Part shown: positions 1 through 7,490 of the stretch, one piece after another
Position numbering within the stretch: the first letter of the stretch is position 1
Layout: each line of letters begins with the position of its first letter
Assembly (NCBI GenBank): GCA_038234785.1
Contig: JBBQTC010000097.1
Location: forward strand, 1-10,911
Direction: 5' to 3'
Length of the DNA stretch: 10,911 bases
From: UBA668 sp038234785
Lineage (GTDB): Bacteria > Actinomycetota > Acidimicrobiia > Acidimicrobiales > Ilumatobacteraceae
Made by a program: the position numbers and the translations under genes
The notes under the pieces: generated by a model
Database searches by the model: none
The model's input: the letters and a program-made list of their open reading frames with translations, nothing else
What the model was told of the DNA's origin: nothing

Positions 1-2
1 AG

Positions 3-1268
3 CCCTCGATCACGCCGTCGTCTTCCCGTCAATCCGACGAGAACTCCGTCTTCGGGCGGGCGCTGAACCCACGGGAGCGCCCCGACCTGTCGGTCGTGTG
101 CACATGGCTGGCATGGCACGTGGCGGTCTTCACCGTCAGCAACGGCATCGCCAGCGCGTTCGCGGTTGTTCCCGCGTCGCTGCTCGAGCAGTTCCTCAGC
201 GAGCTCGACGCGGGCACGCTGGACGACATGCTCGAGGCCTACTTGGCCACATCGTCGACCGAGAGGGTAGTAGCGAGCACCGATGTCGCCGGCCTGTACG
301 ACGACTTGGCGGACGCCGGTGCGTTGAACCTCGACGAGCTCGGGCGCGATGGCGAGCCGATGCGTGGCCGCGGGGCAGGCGCGGGCAGGCCCAGCCAGCG
401 TCCCGGCAAAGAACAAGACGCACCAGGCCAGCCATCCGCCGTCCGACGCCTGCCACGACGACGTTCGTTCATCGTCGCCGCTGTCGCGTCGCTGCTTGCC
501 GTGTTGATCGGTGTGATCGTCGTGTTGGCGGCTAGCGACTCACCCGAGAGGACCGCTGCGACCAACCCGTCACTCGTGCCTGTCGCCCCGGTCGTGACCA
601 GCGCGGCGCCCCCCGAATCGGCTTCGACCAGTTCGACGTCGACCGTGCCGGCGACCACCAGCACGGTGCCCGTGAACGTCCGTACGGGTCCGCTCAGCGG
701 CGGCGCCACAGCGACCCAAGATGGTGGCGAGTTTGCGATCGCGATCACCATGGATGTGCTCACGCCAACGGTTCAGGCCGGTACAGCGATGGCTGTTCAT
801 TGGACCGGCACACTCAATGGGCCGAACTGGATACAGGATTTCTCGACCGGCGCGTGGAGCATCAGCTGCGTGGACACGGGTAACAACCCACGCCGCACCG
901 GAACATTGCGGGCGTTCTTGATTCCGCGCAGTGTCGTGGCAGACCCGTCGACGTTGTACTCGATTCGGGCAACGATGACCGCTGCCGAGGCCCAGGGACC
1001 CGCCCTCGCCCAGTATCCCGGGCTGCTGGCACTCAGCACTGATGGGGTGATCACCACCACTGCCACCGCATCGGGCTGCGACCTCCGGGACGACTACGAA
1101 GCCACTGCGCCGCTGCAGATCCCTGCCGACACCCCGGCGGGCGAGTACTACGTGGTCTCGGTCAATTATCCGAAACGTGACTGGGGCACATGCCCGGCAG
1201 AGTGCACCGCATCGTACGTGGACATCGCCGGCGTGGTGCCGACGGTCATGATCGAGCGGAGCGCCTGA
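3..1268 (+). CDS. Partial single-pass membrane protein with extracytoplasmic beta-rich domain, function unknown (5' end outside window)
   Basis: The frame ending in TGA at 1266 is open back to base 3 with no stop. The first start codons inside (GTG at 96, for example) are therefore probably internal, and the true N-terminus lies upstream of the window. Numbering from 96, residues 1-120 look cytoplasmic. An Arg-rich stretch (RRLPRRR) is followed by one hydrophobic segment at about 124-146, giving a positive-inside topology. A Ser/Thr/Pro-rich linker (about 147-195) follows. A C-terminal domain (about 205-390) rich in beta-forming residues has four cysteines (SISC, SGC, TCPAEC) that could form disulfides outside the cell. 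The cytoplasm-TM-linker-exterior layout resembles membrane sensors and anti-sigma factors, but I recognise no family and assign no function. It converges on corA with a 142-bp gap. Confidence 0.75.
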   Translation, partial: PSITPSSSRQSDENSVFGRALNPRERPDLSVVCTWLAWHVAVFTVSNGIASAFAVVPASLLEQFLSELDAGTLDDMLEAYLATSSTERVVASTDVAGLYDDLADAGALNLDELGRDGEPMRGRGAGAGRPSQRPGKEQDAPGQPSAVRRLPRRRSFIVAAVASLLAVLIGVIVVLAASDSPERTAATNPSLVPVAPVVTSAAPPESASTSSTSTVPATTSTVPVNVRTGPLSGGATATQDGGEFAIAITMDVLTPTVQAGTAMAVHWTGTLNGPNWIQDFSTGAWSISCVDTGNNPRRTGTLRAFLIPRSVVADPSTLYSIRATMTAAEAQGPALAQYPGLLALSTDGVITTTATASGCDLRDDYEATAPLQIPADTPAGEYYVVSVNYPKRDWGTCPAECTASYVDIAGVVPTVMIERSA

Positions 1269-1410
1269 CGAACCGCGGTCAAGCGGCAGAGCCTCACAGC
1301 GAGCGTTCTGGGTCTCCTCGGGTGCAAGGTGGAAGCTCCACGTCCCATCTCGCGCCCACGAAACGGGTTGGCATCGTTGGACCGACGGTAGATGTCAGTC
1401 AGGACTCCAG

Positions 1411-2382
1411 CTACAACCATTCCTTTCGCCGGAAGATCGCGTACAGCCCACCGGAGATGAAAACGACCAGCGCCCCAGCGGCCCACACTCCCCACGATTT
1501 GCCGAACCCGGGATAGGGGACGTTCATCCCGTACCAGCCGGTGATCAGCGTCGGTACCGCGATGATCGCCGCCCAACTCGTGACCTGCTTCGCGATCTGG
1601 TTGGTGCGGTAGTCGCGCAGACTCAGGTTCGTCTCGACGATGGTCGAGATCAGGTCACGAAGTGCATCCGTGGACTCCGTCACTCGTAACACGTGGTCGT
1701 AGACGTCTTGATAGTACGGATAGAGGTCATCGGCCACCGAGGAGTGTTCGCGACGCATCAGACCGGTCACTGCCTCGCGCATCGGGACCACCAGACGATG
1801 GAACCGGATCAATGCTTGCCGCGTCTGGAACCAGTGCTGTTGTTCCGACGGCGGAATTGGCTTCTCGGCGAAGATGCCCTCGCTGATCTGATCGTAGAAC
1901 TCGTCGAAGCACTGGACCGCTTCGAAGTATGTGTCAACGACAGTGTCGAGGAGCCCGTACAGCAAGAAGCTCACACCATGCACTGCGAGGTCCGTCGATC
2001 GGTCCCAATGGGCGATCACGGGCTCGAGCGGGAAGTCGTCATCTTTGCGGACGGTGACAAGCCAACGCGGGTTGATGAACGCATCAATCTCAGTCTCGAT
2101 CAGCAAACCATCGTCAACGTTCAACTCCACAGCGTGACAGGTCAAGAAGTTGTGCGTCGCGTAGTGATCGAGCTTCGGTCGCTGATGCGGACTCAGCGCG
2201 TCCTCGACCGCCAACTCGTGCAGCCCCAGCTCGTCGGCGAGCTGGTGCAACTCCTCTTTCGATGGCCCACAGAAATCGACCCAGACCACCGTGTCGGGGC
2301 GTTCGAGGTGCTCGGAAACATCGGCGACGGGGAAGTTCTCTGCTTCGAGAACACCCTTGCAGTAGACCCGTGTTCTCGCCAC
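1411..2382 (-). CDS. corA: CorA-family divalent cation (Mg2+/Co2+) channel
   Basis: A CorA/2-TM-GxN channel imports Mg2+ (sometimes Co2+ or Ni2+) through a pentameric pore. The signature is near the C-terminus: the first TM helix (WAAIIAVPTLITGWYGMN) ends in the invariant GMN motif, followed by a short loop (VPYPGFGKSWG), a second TM helix and a basic tail ending RRKEWL. The long acidic and helical N-terminal part matches the cytoplasmic funnel. At 323 residues the length is normal. I place the start at GTG 2382 because a GGAGG at 2389-2393 is spaced 6 nt from it, and because MARTRVYCKGVLEAE resembles typical actinobacterial CorA N-termini. The ATG at 2388 touches the GGAGG, and the TTG at 2433 adds an unconvincing extension. 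It diverges from the MFS gene. The family is secure; the exact ion is not. Confidence 0.93.
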   Translation of the reverse strand: MARTRVYCKGVLEAENFPVADVSEHLERPDTVVWVDFCGPSKEELHQLADELGLHELAVEDALSPHQRPKLDHYATHNFLTCHAVELNVDDGLLIETEIDAFINPRWLVTVRKDDDFPLEPVIAHWDRSTDLAVHGVSFLLYGLLDTVVDTYFEAVQCFDEFYDQISEGIFAEKPIPPSEQQHWFQTRQALIRFHRLVVPMREAVTGLMRREHSSVADDLYPYYQDVYDHVLRVTESTDALRDLISTIVETNLSLRDYRTNQIAKQVTSWAAIIAVPTLITGWYGMNVPYPGFGKSWGVWAAGALVVFISGGLYAIFRRKEWL

Positions 2383-2612
2383 CAACATCCTCCAACCGAT
2401 CACACGGGCTCTGCTCAATGAGCGGGTGGACAACGATGCTCAAGCTTGACGTCGAAGCGACCGCTGGCCAACTCTAGTGCCGCCGGTCCGGGCGTTGCGA
2501 AGGCGTTGCACAGGAACGGTGTTCAGTGGTGGATCGCTGGTTGAGACCTGAGATGCGGAGGCGAGGGCCACTCGAACGGGTCTTCGACTGAGGGCGAGCC
2601 GTCGGGTATTCG

Positions 2613-2618
2613 TATCCT
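2613..2618 (+). promoter_or_regulatory. Candidate -10 element of a leaderless transcript for the MFS gene
   Basis: TATCCT fits the actinobacterial TANNNT -10 consensus. It occupies exactly -12 to -7 relative to the GTG at 2625, which would put transcription start on the start codon. No Shine-Dalgarno sequence precedes either GTG 2625 or ATG 2634, which supports a leaderless message. No convincing -35 hexamer is seen. Confidence 0.45.
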
Positions 2619-2624
2619 CGGCCT

Positions 2625-3845
2625 GTGCAGATCATGGCGGCACCCCCACGGCAGCCAGGAACCCGGGTTGCCCAGCTGATCGTCGCCTTCTCGTTGACGA
2701 TGGCCGGCAACGGATTGTTGCTCACGGTGTTGGGTGTTCGCGCCGGCCGCGACGGCTTCAGTACGGCTGCAACCGGTGCGATTCTCAGCGGCTACTACGT
2801 TGGGTTCCTGGCGGGCACGCGACACGCCGCCCCGATCATGCAGCGGCTCGGTCTGGCACGGGCTCTGATGTGGATGATGGCGGTAATGGCGGTGATTTGC
2901 GCCGCGCCCGCTCTTGCCGAGGTGCCGGGTTGGTGGATCCTGCTACGCATCGCGCAGGGGTACATGGTCTCGGCGTGCTATGTGGTGGTCGAGACCTGGC
3001 TCAACACCGCCACCAGCAATGATCGGCGCGGTCATCTGCTCGGCATCTACATGGTGTGCGTCATGGCGTCGTTCGCGGCGGGTGCCTTCCTGTTGCGGTT
3101 CACCGGCACGCGCGGGGCGGCCCCGTTCCTGGTCGCCGGTCTCATCACTGCCTGCGGAGCGCTGTGCATGACCGGCGCCCACGCCGCCACCGCCGCGGCG
3201 CCGTCGCGGCCGATTCCGGCACCCGTGGCACTGAAGACCCTGTTCCGGCTCGCACCGGTCGGGGTCGTATTGGCTGGCTTGGTTGGCTTCTCGAACGGCG
3301 CATTTTCCACAGTCGCGGTGTTCGCCCAGCGCGCGGGCCTCGACGACGCTCGTACGGCGCTCGTCAGTGCAGTCACCGGGCTCGGCCCGATCGTGGTGCT
3401 CTTTCCGTTGAGCAAGCTGTCTGATCGTGTGTCACGCCCGGCCGTGATCGCCGCGAGCGCCGCCATCGCCGCTGTCCTGTTCGTCGTGACCGGCCCGATG
3501 ACACCGGGTCATTGGCCGATGCTGACCTCGCTCGTGATCACCGGCGGGTTGACGCTGACGCTGTACACGCTGACGGTCGCGGCCACCAACGATCGCCTGA
3601 TGCCCGACCAGATGGCGGCTGCCAGCGGACAGATCGTGTTGCTCTACGGACTCGGCGCGATCCTCGGCCCGTTCGCGTCCACTGCAGCGATGAAGGCGAT
3701 CGGCGCCGACGGCTACTTCTGGGTGAACGCAGCACCTCACGTGGCGGTTGTTGTCGCTGTCGTGGTGCTCTCGCAGAGGGCGCGTCGCCCATTGACCCGA
3801 CGACGAGCCGGTGACCGGGATCGAGCCGAGAACGGTGACAACTGA
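2625..3845 (+). CDS. MFS transporter, YcaD-like
   Basis: A 406-residue integral membrane protein of the major facilitator superfamily with about twelve hydrophobic segments. The central region (about residues 105-142) reads R-x3-G-x6-YVVVETWLN, then RRGHLLGIY. The aromatic/acidic ETWLN patch after TM4 and the following R-G-x3-G-x-Y are typical of the YcaD-like branch of MFS. A second-half loop (LSKLSDRVSRP) matches the MFS motif A type in the C-terminal bundle. The tail after TM12 is short, basic and then acidic. Substrate is unknown; YcaD relatives are poorly characterised exporters. GTG 2625 is preferred as a leaderless start, with ATG 2634 as the alternative. It is divergent from corA (242-bp spacer), and a degraded region follows it. 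Confidence 0.85.
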   Translation: MQIMAAPPRQPGTRVAQLIVAFSLTMAGNGLLLTVLGVRAGRDGFSTAATGAILSGYYVGFLAGTRHAAPIMQRLGLARALMWMMAVMAVICAAPALAEVPGWWILLRIAQGYMVSACYVVVETWLNTATSNDRRGHLLGIYMVCVMASFAAGAFLLRFTGTRGAAPFLVAGLITACGALCMTGAHAATAAAPSRPIPAPVALKTLFRLAPVGVVLAGLVGFSNGAFSTVAVFAQRAGLDDARTALVSAVTGLGPIVVLFPLSKLSDRVSRPAVIAASAAIAAVLFVVTGPMTPGHWPMLTSLVITGGLTLTLYTLTVAATNDRLMPDQMAAASGQIVLLYGLGAILGPFASTAAMKAIGADGYFWVNAAPHVAVVVAVVVLSQRARRPLTRRRAGDRDRAENGDN

Positions 3846-3916
3846 GCTCGACAGCGCTGGGTCGAAGAACGCCGCGGTGATGCCTGCATCGACGGCGTGA
3901 CAAGAAATCCTGTCAA

Positions 3917-4605
3917 TCAGGGCGAGAGAGCCTGCCCATCCACGGGCCCATCGACTTCGCCGTGCATTCGTGAGCTCCCGACGTGCCATCGGATGGGGAG
4001 CCGGGGGTCGGGCTCGCACGCGCAGTAGGTGCCGGTGCGGACTGCCTGGCGCAGATGTTCGCCGAGGCTCCGATGATGCTCGGCGATCCGCGCCAGGGCG
4101 TAGCGCAGAGATCGGGTGACGTGTCGTTCATGGCGGTGGCGTCCTCGATGTCGGCGTCGATGTCGATCAATCGGCGCCGGTAGGCCGCGCGCGCTTCGGC
4201 GTCGAGGTGGAATCCAGCATGACCACCATCGCTGATGCCGGCGCCAGGATCGGTTGTTCGAGCCGTGGTCGGGAGAGGCCCGCGTTCGACGGCGAGGAGG
4301 TCGAGCACGTGGAATTCGCGATTGGGGTCGGCCAGCAGCCGTTCGAGGTAGCGAAGGCCCTTCAGGTCGCGCATCAGCACCGTGGCGCCGTCGTAGCTGA
4401 TCGTGCGGGTATCACCCTCGCACGAGAATCCGTGTGGGACCGGGGGCAGAAGGGAGACCACCGGGCCGAGTCCCTGTTCGACGCGGTTGGCCGCAAGTTC
4501 GGCCCGATTCGCGGCGCCGAACGCGGCGAAGCCGTCCCGTGCCGCAGACCAGTCCATGCGCGCCAACGCCTTCTTGCCGTGGGCGTCCCTGGCCTCGGCG
4601 AGGAC
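3917..4605 (-). pseudogene. Remnant of a TPR/ATPase-type LuxR regulator with internal deletions and a frameshift
   Basis: Three blocks characteristic of large actinobacterial ATPase/TPR/LuxR-type regulators are still readable. First is a TPR-like N-terminal piece (KKALARMDWSAARDGFAAF, about 4540-4575). Second is a block around 4280-4416 (DLKGLRYLERLLADP, then EFHVLDLLAVE). Third is a helical piece (LDAEARAAYRRRLIDIDADI, about 4140-4205). At about 4123 the frame breaks. In the neighbouring frame the normal family ending continues at once as VTRSLRYALARIAEHHRSLG, then AVRTGTYCACEPDP, stopping at 3917. Intact relatives have several dozen residues between AMND and VTRSLRY, so a deletion whose length is not a multiple of three has removed them. 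The junction after the TPR block also looks shortened. I infer a dead gene, although a sequencing or assembly error at one junction cannot be excluded. Family naming rests on recalled motifs. Confidence 0.6.
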
Positions 4606-4643
4606 GGTGCGCGCCGTCGCCGCCAACCGACACCCGTCGGGCC

Positions 4644-4715
4644 AGCAACCCGACGGTGCAACACGTGCACGCGGTGTTCGCCAAGCTGGTTCGCTCGCCG
4701 TACGCTCGCGAATGA
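4644..4715 (+). pseudogene. Possible scrap of a LuxR-type helix-turn-helix C-terminus
   Basis: On the + strand, antisense to the upstream part of the preceding remnant, a frame ending at TGA 4713-4715 reads NPTVQHVHAVFAKLVRS, then YARE. This resembles the recognition helix and end of LuxR HTH domains (pattern TVxxHVxxVFxKLGVxSR). It appears to lack one residue after TVQ and the usual Gly after KL. No credible domain precedes it. It may be the 3' stump of another regulator whose body has been lost. The resemblance covers only about 20 residues. Confidence 0.3.
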
Positions 4716-4721
4716 AAGGAG
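4715..4721 (+). promoter_or_regulatory. Strong ribosome binding site (AAAGGAG)
   Basis: AAAGGAG stands five bases before the ATG at 4727 and overlaps the stop codon of the LuxR-like scrap at 4713-4715. It is one of the best Shine-Dalgarno matches in the window, yet the ORF it serves has only 27 codons, as expected if a real gene start survived while the body was lost. Confidence 0.55.
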
Positions 4722-4726
4722 ACGAC

Positions 4727-4810
4727 ATGATGCACATCGACACTCCGGCCAGCCTGAACAGTGACGCCGAGACAGGCTGTCGACTCCTCGATCATCGAGC
4801 CAGCGGGTAG
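4727..4810 (+). pseudogene. 27-codon stub behind a strong RBS, probably a truncated gene start
   Basis: ATG ATG at 4727 opens a short peptide (MMHIDTPASLNSDAE, then TGCRLLDHRASG) ending at TAG 4808. It resembles no family I can name. The start signals are very good, but the product is short, polar and has no membrane segment. After the TAG the same frame stays open and coding-like up to the TGA at 4952. It may be a broken 5' end joined to the 3' part of another gene, or a gene interrupted by one nonsense mutation. It could also be a genuine small peptide, but nothing positive supports that beyond the RBS. Confidence 0.35.
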
Positions 4811-4825
4811 CTGCGCAGGGCGCCA

Positions 4826-4954
4826 TTGGCACCGCGCGAGACTGAACTCGCCCGCTCGATTGCCGAAGCTGAACGAGGGCCACTCATCCACATCTGCGCA
4901 CAGCTCATCACCTTCTCGCTCATCCTGCTCGACCCTCGAGAGCACGACGCATGA
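4826..4954 (+). CDS. Small 42-residue ORF translationally coupled to the DUF1232 gene
   Basis: TTG at 4826, five bases after AGGG (4817-4820), starts a 42-codon frame (MAPRETELARSIAEAERG, then a hydrophobic run including ICAQLITFSLILL) that ends at TGA 4952-4954. Its last bases overlap the ATG of the DUF1232 gene as ATGA, the classic arrangement for translational coupling, which is the main argument that it is translated. The peptide has an acidic/amphipathic N-terminal helix and one hydrophobic segment of about 15 residues, so membrane association is likely. The frame is open upstream only to the TAG at 4808, so this may instead be the 3' end of a gene that began at 4727 and acquired a stop. 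No family is recognised. Confidence 0.4.
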   Translation: MAPRETELARSIAEAERGPLIHICAQLITFSLILLDPREHDA

Positions 4955-5358
4955 TCGTTCGCTGGTTGATCGTCGCGGTCGTGCTCGTGGCCGTGTCGTG
5001 GATCGTGATGATCGTGCTCGCCCGCAGACTCCCGCCGGGGCTGGCCAAGGACCTCGCGACGGTCCTGCCAGCGTGCGTCACCACCGCACGACGTCTCCGC
5101 AAGGACCCGCGAGTGCCCAAGCGCGTCAAGGTTGCGGTCGCGTTCGCCGGCCTCTGGGTGTTGTCGCCCATCGACCTCATCCCTGAGTTCTTGCCCGTGA
5201 TCGGCCCGCTCGACGACATCGTCGTCGTTGCCCTCGCGCTGCGCTACGCCGCACGCCGAATCCCACCGCAAGCACTCATCGACGCCTGGCCCGCAGAACG
5301 CCGGATCCTTGACCGCCTCGCACCGGCCACAGCATCGACTCCGACACCCGATTGCTGA
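4951..5358 (+). CDS. DUF1232 (YkvA-like) membrane protein
   Basis: A 135-residue protein with an N-terminal TM helix (about residues 3-24), then a DUF1232 domain (about 46-105). The family signature is clear: a basic segment (RRLRKDPRVPKRVKV), then SPIDLIPEFLPVIGPLDD at 72-89, followed by a hydrophobic helix (DIVVVALALRYAARRI). DUF1232 proteins are small membrane-associated proteins of unknown biochemical role. The SPIDLIPD/E-type motif is their hallmark. ATG 4951 overlaps the stop of the preceding small ORF (ATGA), and only a weak GAGAG lies upstream, consistent with coupled translation. The DMT permease follows 49 bases later but seems to have its own promoter. Confidence 0.88.
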   Translation: MIVRWLIVAVVLVAVSWIVMIVLARRLPPGLAKDLATVLPACVTTARRLRKDPRVPKRVKVAVAFAGLWVLSPIDLIPEFLPVIGPLDDIVVVALALRYAARRIPPQALIDAWPAERRILDRLAPATASTPTPDC

Positions 5359-5398
5359 GCGGACCGAAGGCTGCGACGCCTCGGGGCGGTCCCCGGCG

Positions 5399-5404
5399 TA
5401 GATT
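5399..5404 (+). promoter_or_regulatory. Candidate -10 element of a leaderless transcript for the DMT permease gene
   Basis: TAGATT matches TANNNT and occupies -12 to -7 relative to the GTG at 5411, the second codon of the annotated ORF. This is the same geometry as the element before the MFS gene at 2625. There is no Shine-Dalgarno sequence before ATG 5408 or GTG 5411. A clear -35 is not visible. Confidence 0.45.
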
Positions 5405-5407
5405 CCA

Positions 5408-6442
5408 ATGGTGGCAGAAGGCGGTCGACACGTGACGCAGCGCAACGGGTGGGCGTGGTGCGCGCTCGCCGCCGTCTTGTTCGGCGCGGCGACGCCAGCA
5501 ACCAAACTCGTCGTCGACGACATCGGAGCGGTCACCCTCGCCGGCCTGCTCTACCTCGGTGCCGCCGTTGCGGTCGCACCGTTCGCGCTGCGCGAGCAAC
5601 GCTCGACGGCGACTCGTCGGCAACGGTCGCGCCTGTTGGTGGCCATCGGTGTCGGTGGTGGTCTCGCGCCGGTCCTGCTCGTGCTGGCACTCGACCGCAC
5701 CCCTGCGGGCACGGTGTCGTTGTTCCTCAACCTCGAACTCGTTGCAACTGCCGTGATCGCCCGAGCGTTCTTGCAAGAGCACATCGGACGCCGAGCGGGG
5801 CTCGGCATCGTCATCGTCGTGCTCGGCGGAGTCATTCTCGCGGGCACCTCCCAGGCAGGCGTCGCCATTGGGGCACTCCTCGTCGCCGCTACGTGCGTGT
5901 GCTGGGGAATCGACAACGCCATCACCGCCAGCCTCGACAGCTACGGCCCGTCACAGATCACCCTCGCCAAAGGGATCGTTGCCGGGTCGGTCAACCTGCT
6001 GCTCGGACTTCTGCTCCACGACGCACCAGCCGTGACCTTCATCGCTGCGGCGCTCGCCATCGGCGCAGTCGGATACGGCATCTCGATCACGATGTGGATC
6101 ACCGGTGCCCGACTCGTCGGTGCCGCACGAGGTCAAGTCATCTTCGCTCTCGCACCCTTCGTCGGAGCGCTGCTCGCCTGGCCGATCAACGGCGACCACC
6201 TCACCGCCACGACGATTCTCGCGTTCTCCGTGTCCCTCGTCGGAGTCCTCGTGGTCGCCACCAGCCACCACGCGCACGTGCACACCCATGAACTCCTCGA
6301 GCACGCGCACCCGATCGACAGCACCGAAGCTCATCATCATCCAGGGACCGTTCAGGTGTTGTCAGGCAGCCGGCACCGGCACCTCGTGCTCACCCACGAG
6401 CACGAGCACCTGCCCGACATTCATCACCGGCATTCTCACTGA
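5408..6442 (+). CDS. EamA/DMT-family permease with histidine-rich C-terminal tail
   Basis: A 344-residue drug/metabolite transporter superfamily protein with ten predicted hydrophobic segments in two EamA repeats. The N-terminal GAATPATKLVVDDI, the conserved ALDRTPAGTVSLFLNLELV and the later repeat (WGIDNAITASL) are typical. After TM10 (about residue 286) comes a 58-residue tail with 19 histidines in HxH clusters, ending HLPDIHHRHSH. Such a tail suggests Zn2+, Ni2+ or Co2+ binding, so the substrate or its regulation may involve a metal; this is inference. The start is ATG 5408, or GTG 5411 if the transcript is leaderless. A decayed second copy of this gene lies at about 10255-10561. It converges on the PEP mutase-like gene with a 31-base gap. 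Confidence 0.88.
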   Translation: MVAEGGRHVTQRNGWAWCALAAVLFGAATPATKLVVDDIGAVTLAGLLYLGAAVAVAPFALREQRSTATRRQRSRLLVAIGVGGGLAPVLLVLALDRTPAGTVSLFLNLELVATAVIARAFLQEHIGRRAGLGIVIVVLGGVILAGTSQAGVAIGALLVAATCVCWGIDNAITASLDSYGPSQITLAKGIVAGSVNLLLGLLLHDAPAVTFIAAALAIGAVGYGISITMWITGARLVGAARGQVIFALAPFVGALLAWPINGDHLTATTILAFSVSLVGVLVVATSHHAHVHTHELLEHAHPIDSTEAHHHPGTVQVLSGSRHRHLVLTHEHEHLPDIHHRHSH

Positions 6443-6473
6443 ATCGGATGGGTCCAGCATCGAGCAGCGCGTG

Positions 6474-7274
6474 TCAGCCGGAGTACGAGGTGAACGCCTT
6501 CCGTTTGATCTCCCCGGCGATGAACGGCGTGTCCGCGTCGAACGTGCCGTTCGCCAGCAGTTGCTCGGCGCTCGCCACCATGGCGCCCTGGGCGATGTTC
6601 GCCAGCGAGCTTCCCACCGAGATGCGGCGAGCACCCCTCGCAGCCAGCTTCGCGACGGTCGGCCCGCCCGGCAGCAGCAGCACGTTGACCGGTGCGCCGA
6701 GCGCAGCGACCTCGCCGATCTGCTCGGCCGACCACAACATCGGGGCGTAGAGCACCTCGGCCCCCGCTGCGAGGTAGCTGCGCAGTCGGGCCATTGTGTC
6801 GGCGAAGTCGTCGACAGCTCGGAGGTGGTTCTCGCAGCGAGCGGTGAGCACCAGCCCGCGCTCGACAGCCGCGGCCGCTGCGGCGCGCACGCGCTCGGTG
6901 GCCACATCGATGGCGTCGATGCTGTTCGTCGCCGGGTTCCAGTCCTCGATCGAGAACCCGGCTGCCCCGGCGTCGGCCAGCAGGTGCACCGTCTCGGCGA
7001 TGCCGTCCTCGGTCTCGGCGAAGCAGCGCTCCGAGTCGACGTTGAGGGGCAGCGAGCTCGCGGCCGAGATGGCCGCGACGTGCGCCACCAGTTCATCGCG
7101 CGTGACCTGCATGTCGTCGCGACCGAGCGTGGCGGCGAAGCCGGCGCTCGTGGTGGCCAGCGCGGGGAAGCCGAGCGCGTCGAGCAGCCGGGCGCTGCCG
7201 ATGTCGAACGGGTTGGGCATGACGAAGCATCCCGAGGCGTGGAGGTCTCGGAACCGAGCGGTGGAGGCGGTCAT
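6474..7274 (-). CDS. Isocitrate lyase/PEP mutase superfamily protein
   Basis: A 266-residue (alpha/beta)8-barrel enzyme of the PEP mutase/isocitrate lyase superfamily, which acts on C-C or P-C bonds next to a carboxylate with Mg2+. Landmarks are NPFDIGSARLL (21-31), ALATTSAGFAATLG (39-51), LNVDSE (77-82), GFSIED (106-111) and ARCENH (145-150). The isocitrate lyase KKCGH-type loop is absent and the corresponding loop reads SERCFAETEDG. It is therefore not a classical isocitrate or methylisocitrate lyase and belongs to the broad uncharacterised subgroup; the substrate is unknown. The ATG at 7274 is preceded by GGAAG about nine bases away, giving an acceptable if long spacing. The gene lies downstream of the repeat-bearing spacer. 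Confidence 0.88.
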   Translation of the reverse strand: MTASTARFRDLHASGCFVMPNPFDIGSARLLDALGFPALATTSAGFAATLGRDDMQVTRDELVAHVAAISAASSLPLNVDSERCFAETEDGIAETVHLLADAGAAGFSIEDWNPATNSIDAIDVATERVRAAAAAAVERGLVLTARCENHLRAVDDFADTMARLRSYLAAGAEVLYAPMLWSAEQIGEVAALGAPVNVLLLPGGPTVAKLAARGARRISVGSSLANIAQGAMVASAEQLLANGTFDADTPFIAGEIKRKAFTSYSG

Positions 7275-7344
7275 CGCCCAATGCTTCCAGATCCTCAGGG
7301 CAGCCGATCACCGATGCGACGATGCTGCGATGTGCACTCGTATC

Positions 7345-7400
7345 CTCGTCACTCGTCACTCGTCACTCGTCACTCGTCACTCGTCACTCGTCACTCGTCG
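7345..7400. repeat. Tandem heptanucleotide repeat, seven perfect copies of CTCGTCA plus a partial
   Basis: Seven perfect 7-bp units run from 7345 to 7393. A decayed unit (CTCGTCG, 7394-7400) follows and then short GTC-type repetition. On the opposite strand the unit reads TGACGAG. It sits in the 216-base spacer between the tocopherol-cyclase-like gene and the PEP mutase-like gene, so it would lie in the 5' leader or read-through region of the latter. There are no unique spacers between units, so it is a minisatellite and not a CRISPR array. Confidence 0.95.
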
Positions 7401-7490
7401 CCGTCGTCGTCGGCCGCACGATGGACTGGCCTGAATCCGCCGAGCCGGTGCTCACCGTCGACAGCTCGGCCTCGACCTGGTCGTCTCCGC

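Noticed and set aside
1329..1341. GTGGA-AGC-TCCAC hairpin between convergent genes as a terminator.
   Set aside because: Only a 5-bp stem and no T tract on either strand, so too weak to annotate.
1693..2421. 242-codon + strand ORF antisense to corA.
   Set aside because: It mirrors the codon structure of corA and has no domain or start signal. The GMN motif and family features are on the - strand.
2604..2609. GGGTAT before the MFS gene as a SigB-type -10 box.
   Set aside because: No GTTT-like -35 at the required 12-16 nt spacing. The overlapping TATCCT fits a leaderless -10 better.
4207..4764. 185-codon + strand ORF in the graveyard region.
   Set aside because: The opposite strand contains recognisable regulator blocks over the same bases. 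No family-like sequence in this frame.
7345..7400. Possible CRISPR array.
   Set aside because: Units are 7 bp and contiguous, with no unique spacers.
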